Assembly (NCBI RefSeq): GCF_047301505.1 | Contig: NZ_CP154840.1 | Span: 2,356,001-2,420,000 of the forward strand | Origin: Lysinibacillus_B sp031181585 | GTDB lineage: Bacteria; Bacillota; Bacilli; Bacillales_A; Planococcaceae | Direction of reading: 5' to 3' | DNA length: 64,000 bases | In this document: in pieces, positions 42,835 to 51,746 of the stretch | Numbering within the stretch: the first letter of the stretch is position 1 | How the letters are laid out: each line of letters opens with the position of its first letter | Position numbers and translations under genes: made by a program | The notes under the pieces: model-generated | The model's database searches: none | Told to the model about the DNA's origin: nothing | The model's input: the letters and a program-made list of their open reading frames with translations, nothing else

Positions 42835-43125
42835 TTACAAAAAATGATCAAAAATATGTATTATACAACTTCCTCCCTTCCTACTCTTTGCTGATTTAGT
42901 CAATGTATTTTTAAAGATTGTGAGCATGTCAGGATTTCTTGTTAAAGGCTGAAGTTCACTCAAATCTTTGATTTCTTTGTACTCCAATCCATTTGCTAAT
43001 AACTCTTCTTCAGTCGAACCATAATAGGCTCCTAAATTACTTGTCACTTCCCATTCTTCCTCAACAAAAACTATCCCTTTTTGTTTGCCACCTATTAAAT
43101 TTATAGAAAATAAGTAGACTCTCAT
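42835..43125 (-). CDS. 96-residue protein of unknown function
   Basis: ATG 43125 has AAGGGGGTTTTACAA upstream. The first 60 residues look like a small alpha/beta domain (VYLFSINLIGG, EEELLANGLEY). It may be a phage-region hypothetical protein. Not recognised. Confidence 0.55.
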   Translation of the reverse strand: MRVYLFSINLIGGKQKGIVFVEEEWEVTSNLGAYYGSTEEELLANGLEYKEIKDLSELQPLTRNPDMLTIFKNTLTKSAKSRKGGSCIIHIFDHFL

Positions 43126-43234
43126 TTGTAAAACCCCCTTGTTTTTTAAAATGTTAAATGGTCTAAATTAATTTAATAGCTCCTTTCATAAGCTAATTAT
43201 CATTCTCGGATTATGGGGTAGTTATCTCGCTATG

Positions 43235-43393
43235 TCAACCGCATTTACATAGATAATTCCAACATGTTATTTCTAAAAATTTTTTCTTTACTAATACCTT
43301 TCCGGTACGAGCTGAAACAATTCTACTCTTTGCTAACTGTTCATATATTTTTAAATTTTTGTTCATACACTTCGGGCATTGTTCATATTCCAT
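43235..43393 (-). CDS. 52-residue zinc-ribbon-like protein, phage type
   Basis: ATG 43393 follows GGTGGTGAGAAA. It has CPKC near the start and C-x5-C-x-C at the end (CWNYLCKC), suggesting a small zinc ribbon. Similar mini-proteins are frequent in prophages. Confidence 0.5.
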   Translation of the reverse strand: MEYEQCPKCMNKNLKIYEQLAKSRIVSARTGKVLVKKKFLEITCWNYLCKCG

Positions 43394-43425
43394 TTTCTCA
43401 CCACCTGTACTACGCAATTTGTTTC

Positions 43426-43671
43426 TTATGCTCCGATACTCTTGCTGCCTAAAAATCCATTCTTTCTCTTCGGCAGCTTATCAGCATATTCCAAATCTAT
43501 CACGATCAGCGCCATCTCAATCGGTTTAATCCGAAGCTTGTTGCAAATATACTCATGGTCGTAACCCTTGTTCCAAAGCTCCAGCAGCTTATTAATCGTA
43601 CTGGCCGGGAAATCGAGACGCACATCATCATTCGCCTCAGACGTGAAGAGGAAGTGTCGTCCTTTCATCAT
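43426..43671 (-). CDS. 81-residue phage-type protein
   Basis: Starts at ATG 43671 or 43668, overlapping the end of the rusA pseudogene as phage genes often do. The middle part (WNKGYDHEYICNKLRIKPIEMALIVID, here quoted in part: YICNKLRIKPIEMALIVID) looks like a helix-turn-helix. No further assignment. Confidence 0.55.
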   Translation of the reverse strand: MMKGRHFLFTSEANDDVRLDFPASTINKLLELWNKGYDHEYICNKLRIKPIEMALIVIDLEYADKLPKRKNGFLGSKSIGA

Positions 43672-44076
43672 CCTGTCATCACCTCTGCCGTTAGCTGCAT
43701 GCCGTAGAATTTCCGTACAATCAACTCAACAATCTGTGCATCATCATTCCAGATGATCTTGCTGCAGCCGTCTTTGATGCCCTTTACCAAGTTGTCACAG
43801 TCCGGCTTTTTCGTTGGCCTTAACTCTCCACTCGCTATAAGCGCCTGTTTTGGCTTTGTATGAAGGTTTTTTGGTGGGACTAGATAAACAATCCATCGTT
43901 AGCTTTATTGCCCCGGAAATAGGCTCCTTCGGCTTGTTATCCCATGCTACTAACTTGACCAACTCTTTATATGATTTCGATTTAGGGGCGTCGTGTGTTC
44001 GGACGCCCTTTCCTACTCTGCTAAACCACGGGCGTTCCTGTGCTTGTACTGGCCCAGGTACTGTAAATTGAATCAT
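43668..44076 (-). pseudogene. rusA: RusA-like Holliday junction resolvase, frameshifted
   Basis: ATG 44076 with GAGGTGGGCTATA starts MIQFTVPGPVQAQERPW. A single-base shift near 43807 moves the frame; in the next frame follow RPTKKPDCDNLVKGIKDG and IIWNDDAQIVELIV, which hold the three catalytic Asp positions of RusA. The gene then ends at 43668-43670. An extra A in GTTAAGG is the simplest explanation. An intact protein would have about 130 residues. Confidence 0.85.
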
Positions 44077-44101
44077 TATAGCCCACCTCTGAAGTTAGAA
44101 A

Positions 44102-44254
44102 TCATATTTGTACCTCCAACAGCTTATTAAATGCCTCTACATCCCCTGTATCAAGCGCCATATCAATTGCGTGCTCCCGGTTCATTGCCAGCAGATCTTC
44201 GAACAACAGCTCCATCTCCACTTCACGAACGGAAGCGGCTGCCTTGACATTCAA
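44102..44254 (-). CDS. 50-residue IDEAL-domain-like phage protein
   Basis: TTG 44254 overlaps the preceding stop as TTGA, so translation is coupled. The second half, HAIDMALDTGDVEAFNKLL, matches the IDEAL domain pattern (IDxALDxGDxxAF). Such small proteins are found in phages and in competence regulation. Called from the motif and coupling. Confidence 0.55.
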   Translation of the reverse strand: MNVKAAASVREVEMELLFEDLLAMNREHAIDMALDTGDVEAFNKLLEVQI

Positions 44255-44442
44255 TTGGTCAATATTTCAAACACAGCATCCAATTCAGCAAGTTGATTTG
44301 CACCGGCCAACTCATTGATTTTAAGTTGCACATCCGTATGATTAGCGATAAAAAGGATACTCAATGTATCAACTCGAATCACCCGTTTAATGCTGTCTTG
44401 TATGCTGACCATCACCCGGTCAGAGTAGTTATTTATGCGGAA
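44251..44442 (-). pseudogene. 5'-truncated phage-type protein fragment
   Basis: From about NVFFRINNYSDRVMVSI to the stop this frame has a coding look and leads directly into the IDEAL-like gene. Upstream the frame runs antisense to an ImmA/IrrE fragment, so the true N-terminus has been lost at a junction near 44440-44455. The function was not recognised. Confidence 0.5.
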
Positions 44443-44620
44443 GAATACATTTTTATCGCTAAGTAAAATCGAACGCGAAGCCAATCTATTTGCTGCAGAA
44501 TTACTAATACCGGATAAAGATTTTGCAGAAGTAAATAATATATATGAGCTTGCCTCTTTACGAGGTGTGCCAGTTGAATTAGTCAACTTGAAACACTTTT
44601 GTAGAGAGGAATTATCTTAA
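44435..44620 (+). pseudogene. ImmA/IrrE-family metallopeptidase, C-terminal fragment
   Basis: Residues from LSKIEREANLFAAELLIPD to the end are typical of the helix after the active site of ImmA/IrrE proteins, which cleave phage repressors. The HEIGH zinc motif and everything before it are missing. The junction with the opposite-strand phage fragment lies at about 44440-44455. Confidence 0.75.
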
Positions 44621-44836
44621 ACATATAATCGTCATAGATTCTACTAGAAAAACTTTATATATAGACGATATATATTTTATATTGTAAATAAACACTGGTT
44701 ATTCCGGAGTAATATACTTCTACATCCATAAAAATTACATAATAAAAAAGAACATGGTCCAAAGCAGATTCTTTATTACACTATAACCATGTCTTTTCAA
44801 CTACTAATTAAATTATATTTTAGGAGGATTTTATTA

Positions 44837-45652
44837 ATGAAAAAACAATTTTTAGCAGGAGCATTTACAGTAATCTTAGCTTTATCAGGACAACCCCTGA
44901 TTACAGATGCAGACTATACGGATGTCCCAGCTTCGCATCAGAATTACAGTGATATTATGTTCTTACTAGAACGAGGTATTATTGATGATAGTAGTAATTA
45001 TGGTGTTACAGATATCGTTACTCGTGAAGAAGTTGCTGTCATGGTTGCAAAGGCTTTAAATTTAGATGGCACACAACGTGCAACAGATTTTAAAGATATA
45101 CCAGCTAGTCATATTAACAGCGGCTATATTCAATCAGCTGCGGAAGCTGGCATTATCAAAGGATATGGTAACGGCACATTTAAGCCAGGTAATAAGGTAA
45201 CAAGGGGACAAATGGTAGCATTTTTAGGAAGAGCATTTGACTTACCTACTGGTAATACTGCCTTTAAAGATGTGAAACCAACAGATACAGGGTCAGAATT
45301 TGTGGGACGTTTAGCTGCTGCCAAAATAACAACTGGCTATGGAGATGGCACATTTAAACCACATGCAAATTTAACACGAGCTCACATTTCTGTATTTATC
45401 GCACGCGCAATCCGTTATGTAGAAACTGGGGTTGCTATTCCAAATACAAATAATGAATCAACAAGTAAGCCTGGCTCAAGTAATACTGATAACAGTCCAG
45501 CTTTAGCTAGTGAGGTTATTCAAGGAGCTCCTACTAGTTTCAAAAACTGTAATGAAATGCGAAAATACTATCCAAACGGTGTGGAAGTTGGTCACCCTGC
45601 CTATTCAAAAAAGCATGATCGAGATGGCGACGCGGTTGCTTGTGAAAAATAG
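44837..45652 (+). CDS. surface protein with three SLH domains and a C-terminal Excalibur motif
   Basis: 271 residues. ATG 44837 has AGGAGG at 44823-44828; a signal peptide (1-26) follows. Three S-layer homology repeats are visible (DVPASHQNYSDIMFL, DIPASHINSGYIQSA, DVKPTDTGSEFVGRL, each followed by an ITRGE/VTRGQ-type block). After a Ser/Asn-rich linker the end has KNCNEMRKYYPNGV and DRDGDAVACE, the Excalibur calcium-binding motif. It is held to the cell wall through the SLH domains. A degenerate Excalibur piece lies 200 bases downstream. Confidence 0.9.
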   Translation: MKKQFLAGAFTVILALSGQPLITDADYTDVPASHQNYSDIMFLLERGIIDDSSNYGVTDIVTREEVAVMVAKALNLDGTQRATDFKDIPASHINSGYIQSAAEAGIIKGYGNGTFKPGNKVTRGQMVAFLGRAFDLPTGNTAFKDVKPTDTGSEFVGRLAAAKITTGYGDGTFKPHANLTRAHISVFIARAIRYVETGVAIPNTNNESTSKPGSSNTDNSPALASEVIQGAPTSFKNCNEMRKYYPNGVEVGHPAYSKKHDRDGDAVACEK

Positions 45653-45850
45653 AGAGCTAGTTCTATAAAAAAAAGACTCGCTATTCAAAAACTACGCACT
45701 ATTTTTGAATTACTAAATATGAGAAGAAATAGGAACATGCTAAATAGCAGGCTCTTATTTTTTCGCACCACACTTGTAACATTTTAACTATTATGGATAA
45801 TTTAATTTAGAAGGATTTTATTAACTAAAAATTAGTTATTAAATTTATAG

Positions 45851-46090
45851 TGGAAGTTATATAAACCAACGGTACAGTTAGTTAATGTTCCTACACAAAC
45901 GGAAGCTGCTACGAAAGCCTACAAAAACTGCACAGAGTTAAACAAAGATTATATAGGTGGCGTGGCAAAAGATTCGAAGGTAAGAAATAAAGGTGGTAAA
46001 ACAAAAGATTCCCCTACCGTATCAGCCGATCTATATAAAGCGAATGATTCAAAGGATCGCGACAAAGTCGGGATTGCTTGTGAAAGATAA
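45851..46090 (+). pseudogene. Excalibur-domain gene remnant
   Basis: The 79-codon frame has no start codon. It carries YKNCTELNKDYIGGV and ends DRDKVGIACER, an Excalibur motif with one calcium-ligand Asp replaced by Val. A TAG lies just before it. It is probably the tail of a second SLH/Excalibur protein, left by deletion. Confidence 0.7.
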
Positions 46091-46576
46091 TAATTGAAGG
46101 ATAAGTAAGTCCCTTGTCTCTCTAACGTTGTTCTTCTAGATATGAGTCGACGACAGGAAATCTGAAAATGATATTTTGCAATCACTAACTGTTTTTAAAT
46201 TTCTAATGATTATCTATAATGCAGAATTCAAAGTATTTACCAATAACCCTACTTTGCAAAAGTGGTTTAAATAGCTGCTTAATCAAAAGATAAAAATCTG
46301 CGAAGAATGAGAAAGAATATTAAAAACGATTTGATACAATTTTCAGGACTTGCCGTAGAGGTATGTCCTGAATATGAATACAAAACATAAATGTTGATTG
46401 TTCACATTTTTTGTCCAGTTATATTTACATAAATAAAATATGACTATTAAGTTGATAGATTTAATGGAGAGAACTTGTTAAAACATTTACCATACAACTA
46501 ACCTTGTTTTTATTCTCTATTCCCAGTCTATTTCAATATAAAAGTATATACATAAAAATATAAAGAGGGGTTCTAA
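46091..46576. other. intergenic stretch in the mobile region
   Basis: About 490 AT-rich bases without a supported gene; only the leader of the truncated AAA gene can be placed at its end. Confidence 0.35.
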
Positions 46577-46693
46577 ATGCTCAAAACTATAAATATAAAA
46601 AAGTTTAGAAAATTCAACAATTTAGATAATATACATATCGGTTCTAGATTAACCCTAATTTCAGGTTCAAATGGAATTGGCAATATTAGGTAA
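46577..46693 (+). pseudogene. AAA-type ATPase, N-terminal fragment
   Basis: ATG 46577 with AGAGGGG upstream. 38 residues, ending in TLISGSNGIGN, an incomplete Walker A (GxxGxGKS/T expected). The next codons are stop and integrase sequence, so the gene was cut within the P-loop. The N-terminus (LKTINIKKFRKFNNL) is like that of RecF/OLD-type defence ATPases. Confidence 0.65.
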
Positions 46694-47516
46694 TACCGCT
46701 TTGCCAAAACTGACACGTTTACTTGTGCAGTCTAAACTGGTGGACGCAATGAATAATGAAGGCTATGCCCAGAATACGATCAAAAGAGCTGCTACCCTGC
46801 TAGTTACTGTACTTAATGATGCTTTAAATGAAGGAATGATAAATAAGCCTCCTTTTACAAAGTTAGATTTCAGCAGAGTAAGTATCCCTAAAAAGCGCAC
46901 TACCCTGCAATTAGATGAATTAAAATATTTTATGGAATGTATTGAGAAAGAAAATATAACAAGAAAAACCATTTTATATATGCTCATACTTCTGGGTGTT
47001 CGTGGCGGTGAGGTACTTGCTCTTCGTTATACAGATATTAACTTGGAAGATCGTACAATTAGGATTGATGAAACAAGAAACTATTATAAAAATAAATCCG
47101 GCCGTCCCAAGTCGAAAAATAGTTACCGAACTTTAAAGATACCTCAAAATTTGTATGATATACTAGTCGAGTATAATAATTGGTTTAAGGCTACAATGAA
47201 TAGGTATGACTTTAAAATCGAAACAGATTCGTACTATTTCATTACTTTTAAAGGACAAAGAGTAAGTCCTCATTATATAAATAGTACCTTTAGGGATTTA
47301 AGGAAAAAATACAAACTGTCAAACTTAACAGGACATATGTTACGGCATACCTATGCCTCTATTTTAATATCAAATAATGTTGCCCCTTCTACCGTAGCAA
47401 AATTATTGGGTGATACTGTAGAAACTGTGGTGAAAGTTTATGTTCATCCAATTGATGCTCATGATAAAAAGGCCTTGGATGTCATTGAGGAAATAACCAA
47501 TACTTCTTTTGAATGA
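46671..47516 (+). pseudogene. phage-type tyrosine integrase, N-terminally truncated
   Basis: The frame from about 46680 starts in the core-binding domain (GYAQNTIKRAATLL) and contains the catalytic domain. Box I Arg is in GVRGGEVLAL, box II HMLRHTYAS and the nucleophile Tyr in VKVYVHP. The second His of the LLGH box is Asp (LLGDTVE). Roughly the first 100 residues, with the arm-binding domain, are missing. It is fused at its 5' end to the cut AAA gene. The 3' end is followed by two TTGGGGTACA repeats. Confidence 0.75.
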
Positions 47517-47587
47517 CAGCAAAACGGCCAATTTGGGGTACAAATTGGGGTACATTGAGAAAAATCCCTTCAAAAAGCATATATAGC

Positions 47588-47617
47588 TTCAACTTTGAGC
47601 CGATTTCGTATTATAAT
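47588..47617 (+). promoter_or_regulatory. sigma-A promoter of the ABC-F gene
   Basis: TTCAAC (47588-47593), 18 bases, TATAAT (47612-47617). Confidence 0.55.
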
Positions 47618-47684
47618 GGAAACATTGTGGACTAAACAGAAAACGTTTAAAGCAATTAGTAGATAAAACAAGGAGGAACTACAA

Positions 47685-49289
47685 ATGATTCAAGTTAGTG
47701 GTGTAGGTCTTCGCTATGGCGACCGTAAATTATTTGAAGATGTAAACATCAAATTCAACCCAGGCAACTGTTACGGCCTGATCGGTGCGAATGGTGCCGG
47801 TAAATCAACATTCTTAAAAATCCTTTCAGGTGATATCGAAGCCCAGGAAGGTCACGTATCAATGGGTAAAGACGAGCGCTTATCTGTGCTTCGCCAAAAT
47901 CACTTTGAATACGATGAGTTCAGTGTACTGGATACAGTCATTATGGGTAACAAACGCCTGTATGAAGTGAAAAATGAAAAAGATGCAATTTATATGAAAG
48001 AAGACTTTTCTGATGAGGACGGCATGCGTGCTGCTGAGTTAGAAGGAGAATTTGCAGAGCTGAACGGGTGGGAAGCTGAATCAGAAGCTGCTACTCTTTT
48101 AAACGGTCTAGGTATCGGCGATGAATACCATTACATGCTGATGAAAGACTTGGAAGGTTCCGATAAAGTCAAAGTATTGCTTGCACAAGCATTATTTGGC
48201 AAACCAGATGTTCTATTACTTGATGAGCCTACCAACCACCTTGACTTAAAGGCAATCCAATGGCTTGAAGAGTTTTTAATCAACTTTGAGAATACAGTTA
48301 TTGTCGTATCCCATGACCGTCACTTCTTAAACAAAGTTTGTACACACATTGCGGATCTTGATTTCGGAAAGATCCAGCTTTACGTTGGTAACTATGATTT
48401 CTGGTATGAATCAAGCCAACTTGCATTGAAAATGGCACAAGATCAAAATAAGAAAAAAGAAGAAAAAATTAAAGAATTACAAGCATTCGTTGCGCGCTTC
48501 TCTGCCAATGCTTCTAAATCGAAACAAGCGACAAGCCGTAAGAAAATGCTTGAAAAAATTGAGCTGGATGATATTCGCCCTTCCAGCCGTAAATACCCGT
48601 TCATCAACTTCCAAATCGGTCGTGAAATCGGGAACGACGTGCTGACAGTGGATGGCTTATCTGCTTCTCTTGATGGAGAAACATTGTTCAAGGACATCCG
48701 TTTTACAATGAACAAGGAAGACAAAATTGTATTCCTAGGATCGCCATTAGCAAAAACTGCTCTATTCGACATCCTGATGGAGCGTCGCGAAGCAGAGGCG
48801 GGTTCAATCAAATGGGGTGTAACAACATCTCAAAGCTATTTTGAAAACGATCATGAGCAATACTTCACCGGCTCTGAAAAGACATTAGTAGAATGGCTTC
48901 GTCAGTACTCACCTGAAGACGAAACAGAAAGCTTCCTTCGTGGATTCTTAGGCCGTATGCTGTTTTCTGGTGAAGAAGTGAAAAAATCACCAGCTGTATT
49001 ATCCGGTGGTGAGAAGGTACGCTGTATGCTTTCAAAGATGATGCTTTCCAACTCAAATGTATTGATTTTAGATGAGCCAACAAACCACTTGGACCTTGAA
49101 TCAATCCAGGCGCTGAACGAAGGCTTAATCCGTTACAAAGGTGCAATGTTATTCACATCGCATGACCATCAGTTCATTCAAACGATCGCAAACCGCGTCA
49201 TTGAAATCCGTGAAGACGGTACAATCCTTGATAAGCAATTGACTTATGATGAATTCTTGGAGTGGAAAGAAAGCCAAGGTTTAAATTAA
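47685..49289 (+). CDS. ykpA: ABC-F ATPase, YkpA/YbiT type
   Basis: 534 residues: two ATP-binding domains joined by a charged linker (about 255-305), no membrane segments. ABC-F proteins act on the ribosome. Domain 1 has GLIGANGAGKST, signature EGSDKVK and LLLDEPTNHLD. Domain 2 has LSGGEKVRC and LILDEPTNHLD, but its Walker A reads GSPLAKTA, so the second site may not hydrolyse ATP normally; YkpA-type members are known for this divergence, by memory. AGGAGG precedes ATG 47685. Its last eight codons are repeated at 55501, marking it as an integration site. Confidence 0.92.
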   Translation: MIQVSGVGLRYGDRKLFEDVNIKFNPGNCYGLIGANGAGKSTFLKILSGDIEAQEGHVSMGKDERLSVLRQNHFEYDEFSVLDTVIMGNKRLYEVKNEKDAIYMKEDFSDEDGMRAAELEGEFAELNGWEAESEAATLLNGLGIGDEYHYMLMKDLEGSDKVKVLLAQALFGKPDVLLLDEPTNHLDLKAIQWLEEFLINFENTVIVVSHDRHFLNKVCTHIADLDFGKIQLYVGNYDFWYESSQLALKMAQDQNKKKEEKIKELQAFVARFSANASKSKQATSRKKMLEKIELDDIRPSSRKYPFINFQIGREIGNDVLTVDGLSASLDGETLFKDIRFTMNKEDKIVFLGSPLAKTALFDILMERREAEAGSIKWGVTTSQSYFENDHEQYFTGSEKTLVEWLRQYSPEDETESFLRGFLGRMLFSGEEVKKSPAVLSGGEKVRCMLSKMMLSNSNVLILDEPTNHLDLESIQALNEGLIRYKGAMLFTSHDHQFIQTIANRVIEIREDGTILDKQLTYDEFLEWKESQGLN

Positions 49290-49295
49290 TTTTTA
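49262..49295 (+). repeat. attachment-site-like direct repeat, left (end of ABC-F gene)
   Basis: GTGGAAAGAAAGCCAAGG plus following TTTAAA are identical to 55501-55524; after one mismatch TAATTTTTA also matches. 33 of 34 bases are shared with the copy 6.2 kb downstream. Confidence 0.75.
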
Positions 49296-49316
49296 TAGGA
49301 AGTTAGTTTATCTCTA

Positions 49317-49341
49317 AAACCTTGTTATATCAAGGTTTTCT
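49317..49341 (+). terminator. terminator after ABC-F gene
   Basis: AAAACCTTG and CAAGGTTTT arms with a short AT-rich loop, followed by TTTTCT. Confidence 0.8.
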
Positions 49342-49458
49342 AAAATAAACATTAACATTTGTTCTCCTTATGAATCTATTCAGAATTATTCTTTTTGGGG
49401 AGAATTTTGGGGAGCATTTGAGGAATCTATACACGGGCAGATGTAAGATTTCCGGAGA

Positions 49459-49490
49459 AAAAGGTACCTCTATCTTGGGGGTACCTTTTA
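49459..49490 (+). terminator. second hairpin after ABC-F, duplicated at 55553
   Basis: AAAAGGTACC and GGTACCTTTT arms. Together with the following TTTTATAGTTTCAA it closely resembles 55553-55597. TTGGGGAGAATTTTGGGG nearby (49391-49410) recalls integrase-gene ends. Confidence 0.65.
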
Positions 49491-49495
49491 CTTTT

Positions 49496-49824
49496 ATAGT
49501 TTCAAGTAAGAGAGGATTGCCAATAGTTAAAAGAATAGGAAGTAATCCATTTTTAGTTTTTCAAGATTAATTTACCCATTTTTTACTGCATTGATAAAGC
49601 ACTTTTCTTATTCAAGAAAAGCGCTTGATTGTTGAGTATTGTTTCATCTAAATCCCCAGCAATTGAAGTATAGGATTAAAAAAATAAAGATCTAAAACAT
49701 CTCTATATACAGGTTTTTATTCGGATAACATTCCAGCAACTTTTTCTGCAAAATCTTGAAAAGTCTTATTGTCACTATCTTTATATACCTTTGCATAAAA
49801 AGCTGTATAAACAATATCCAAAGA
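49496..49824. other. intergenic stretch inside the island
   Basis: It holds a decayed copy of the AGGATT...AATCC terminator found intact at 55602-55646, then AT-rich sequence without a supported gene. Confidence 0.4.
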
Positions 49825-49859
49825 AAAAGCCAATAAACGTTTGTTTTACAACGTTTATT
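49825..49859 (-). terminator. terminator of the 112-residue membrane gene
   Basis: AATAAACGTT (49832-49841) and AACGTTTATT (49850-49859). On the minus strand it is followed by GGCTTTTTC. Confidence 0.65.
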
Positions 49860-49874
49860 AGCCTCTTGCGTCTA

Positions 49875-49906
49875 CCCAAACTTTTGTTTGGGAACGTTAT
49901 TTTGTA
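49875..49906. repeat. palindromic spacer element A
   Basis: CCCAAAC/GTTTGGG palindrome followed by AACGTTATTTTGTA. Bases 49887-49906 are identical to 50401-50420. Confidence 0.7.
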
Positions 49907-49960
49907 AGTATTTGTATAAGAAATATTCTAATACTAGACACTAAATAAAAGGCTAGCTTA

Positions 49961-50299
49961 TTAATTTTCGGTGTACAAGTCTTGATACATACGGACAATA
50001 AGCACAAAAATATATCCAAAAAGAAGATACATTCCATTGTTCATTGCATTATTTAGTGAAGAATTATCAACAATGATGCTAATCATTAGTGTAATTAAAA
50101 TAATGGCACTAAAAATAATAAATATAGTTTTATTTATCGAAATGTATTCCTTCTTTATTTCAAATAACAAGTGAATTAGTACAAAGATTATTATAGTAAT
50201 TTTAGTCATAAACAAGTGTTCATATTGCCAATTAAATGATGTTAGGAAAATGATTAAGAAAATGACATCCAAAATTACGAAGAAGTTAAATTTTTTCAT
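49961..50299 (-). CDS. 112-residue integral membrane protein
   Basis: Four predicted hydrophobic helices with hardly any loop. The family was not recognised. The ribosome site before ATG 50299 is weak (AAAGAGGTACATTAACC, rather distant). It lies in the island behind ABC-F and is the first of three minus-strand genes separated by similar palindromic spacers. Confidence 0.6.
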   Translation of the reverse strand: MKKFNFFVILDVIFLIIFLTSFNWQYEHLFMTKITIIIFVLIHLLFEIKKEYISINKTIFIIFSAIILITLMISIIVDNSSLNNAMNNGMYLLFGYIFVLIVRMYQDLYTEN

Positions 50300-50388
50300 T
50301 GGTTAATGTACCTCTTTAGTTATCTATATGCAGATATAAAAGAATAAAAAGCAGCCGAAGCTCCATTTAGTTGAATGAGGCTTTGATT

Positions 50389-50420
50389 CCCTAAGTTTCA
50401 TTTGGGAACGTTATTTTGTA
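50389..50420. repeat. palindromic spacer element B
   Basis: Imperfect CCC...GGG palindrome (50389-50406). TTTGGGAACGTTATTTTGTA (50401-50420) is an exact copy of 49887-49906. Confidence 0.65.
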
Positions 50421-50444
50421 TAGACTTGTATGAATTTAAAAATA

Positions 50445-50684
50445 TTAGTTGTACAATAAAACATTAAAAATTGTTCCAATGGTATAAAGTGATACAACAC
50501 TTAAAAACAACACTGTATATTTCTTTTCTACATAAGTCCAAAAAGTATTTCTCCAAACAGTAATACTCCCAATTAATAAAATTAGACTCGCCGAAATGGG
50601 TAAAACAATAACTCCGAAACTTTTGCCAAATTCAATGGCTGCTATTAATACAGATAATGCGATTAATAATAATAATTTTTTCAT
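50445..50684 (-). CDS. 79-residue integral membrane protein
   Basis: Three hydrophobic helices (LLLIALSVLIAAIEF, SASLILLIGSITVW, VLFLSVVSLYTIGTIF). It may be an accessory or immunity-type membrane protein; not recognised. No strong ribosome site before ATG 50684. Lies in the island between spacer elements B and C. Confidence 0.5.
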   Translation of the reverse strand: MKKLLLLIALSVLIAAIEFGKSFGVIVLPISASLILLIGSITVWRNTFWTYVEKKYTVLFLSVVSLYTIGTIFNVLLYN

Positions 50685-50743
50685 AACAGTTTCACACCAA
50701 ACTTAAAATATTCTATATGAAAATATAACATAAGTAGCAAAGC

Positions 50744-50763
50744 TACCAAAGCGGTGTTTGGTA
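50744..50763. repeat. palindromic spacer element C
   Basis: TACCAAA / TTTGGTA with a 6-base centre, downstream of the GNAT gene stop on the minus strand. Confidence 0.6.
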
Positions 50764-50781
50764 ACATTCGAAATAAATTGT

Positions 50782-51633
50782 TTATTTTAAAATATAAGAG
50801 TGCCAACTAATTTTTGAATTTAAATCTAATAAATCTGCAAATTGCCAAGCGTTATAGTCCGTAGTATCCACTTCGAATTCTACGCTCTTAATGCCTTTAT
50901 TTTGTAACCCAATAAGCTGTTTCTTTAAAATCGGTAATAAGTTCGTATTACCTTGTTGACCGACCCAACCAATTTCAAATCGTTCTCCATCAACTGGATG
51001 GATGAATATATAAGCGGTAACTTGGTTGTTTTCAACAGCAATATAACTCAATTGTAAATCAGGATTATCATTTAATAAGCTTTCTCTCCAAATGTGCCAA
51101 TCCTCTATTTTTGCAGGGTTATGTAAATGTGTTTGTTCATAGCTATATTTTAAAAGCTTAAATAATTGTTCCTCTAAAGAAGGTTGTGTTAACACTTGTT
51201 TGAGTGACAGTAATGTTTGAGGTACCGTTATGTCATTTAGTTTTTCTAATAAAGTGCTAACCTCATATTTCTCCATATATGTTTTTCGGAAAAGTTGGAA
51301 TGGAAACTGCTGCAAAAGCTTTAGTTTTTCTGATTCATTTTCCCAGCATGAAAAAACGACTCTATCTTGCGGAGCTTGCAGAACAAGCATTTCCTTCAAC
51401 ATCTCCCTTGTAGCCTTACTAGATACGTGAATATATTTAGCAAAAGGGTGAGTGAGATTGTCCCAACTTAGTCCAATGCTTTTTATTGTTCGGTGTTCCA
51501 TTTCGGCTACTAAATCGACATAATGGTTGGATGGAATACGCCAGTACACGTCTTTTAATGACTCTTTAATCTGCTCAGGTATCTTATATTCATTCATATT
51601 TTTAATTTTTATGATGCTGGAATGATTATTCAT
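50782..51633 (-). CDS. two-domain GNAT-like acetyltransferase
   Basis: 283 residues. The first 140 residues are helical and not recognised; the C-terminal half has the GNAT plan (LSYIAVENNQVTAYIF, FEIGWVGQQGNTNLLPILKK as acetyl-CoA loop). AAGGAGACAATC precedes ATG 51633. It is probably a cargo gene of the island. Low GC like its neighbours. Substrate unknown. Confidence 0.75.
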   Translation of the reverse strand: MNNHSSIIKIKNMNEYKIPEQIKESLKDVYWRIPSNHYVDLVAEMEHRTIKSIGLSWDNLTHPFAKYIHVSSKATREMLKEMLVLQAPQDRVVFSCWENESEKLKLLQQFPFQLFRKTYMEKYEVSTLLEKLNDITVPQTLLSLKQVLTQPSLEEQLFKLLKYSYEQTHLHNPAKIEDWHIWRESLLNDNPDLQLSYIAVENNQVTAYIFIHPVDGERFEIGWVGQQGNTNLLPILKKQLIGLQNKGIKSVEFEVDTTDYNAWQFADLLDLNSKISWHSYILK

Positions 51634-51746
51634 GATTGTCTCCTTTATACGTCTACCAATAAATTATTGATAAGTGCATTTAATTCAATATTCTACCAGT
51701 TTCATTTACAATATTATACATATGGGTGGTTTTTTATTTAGTTAGG

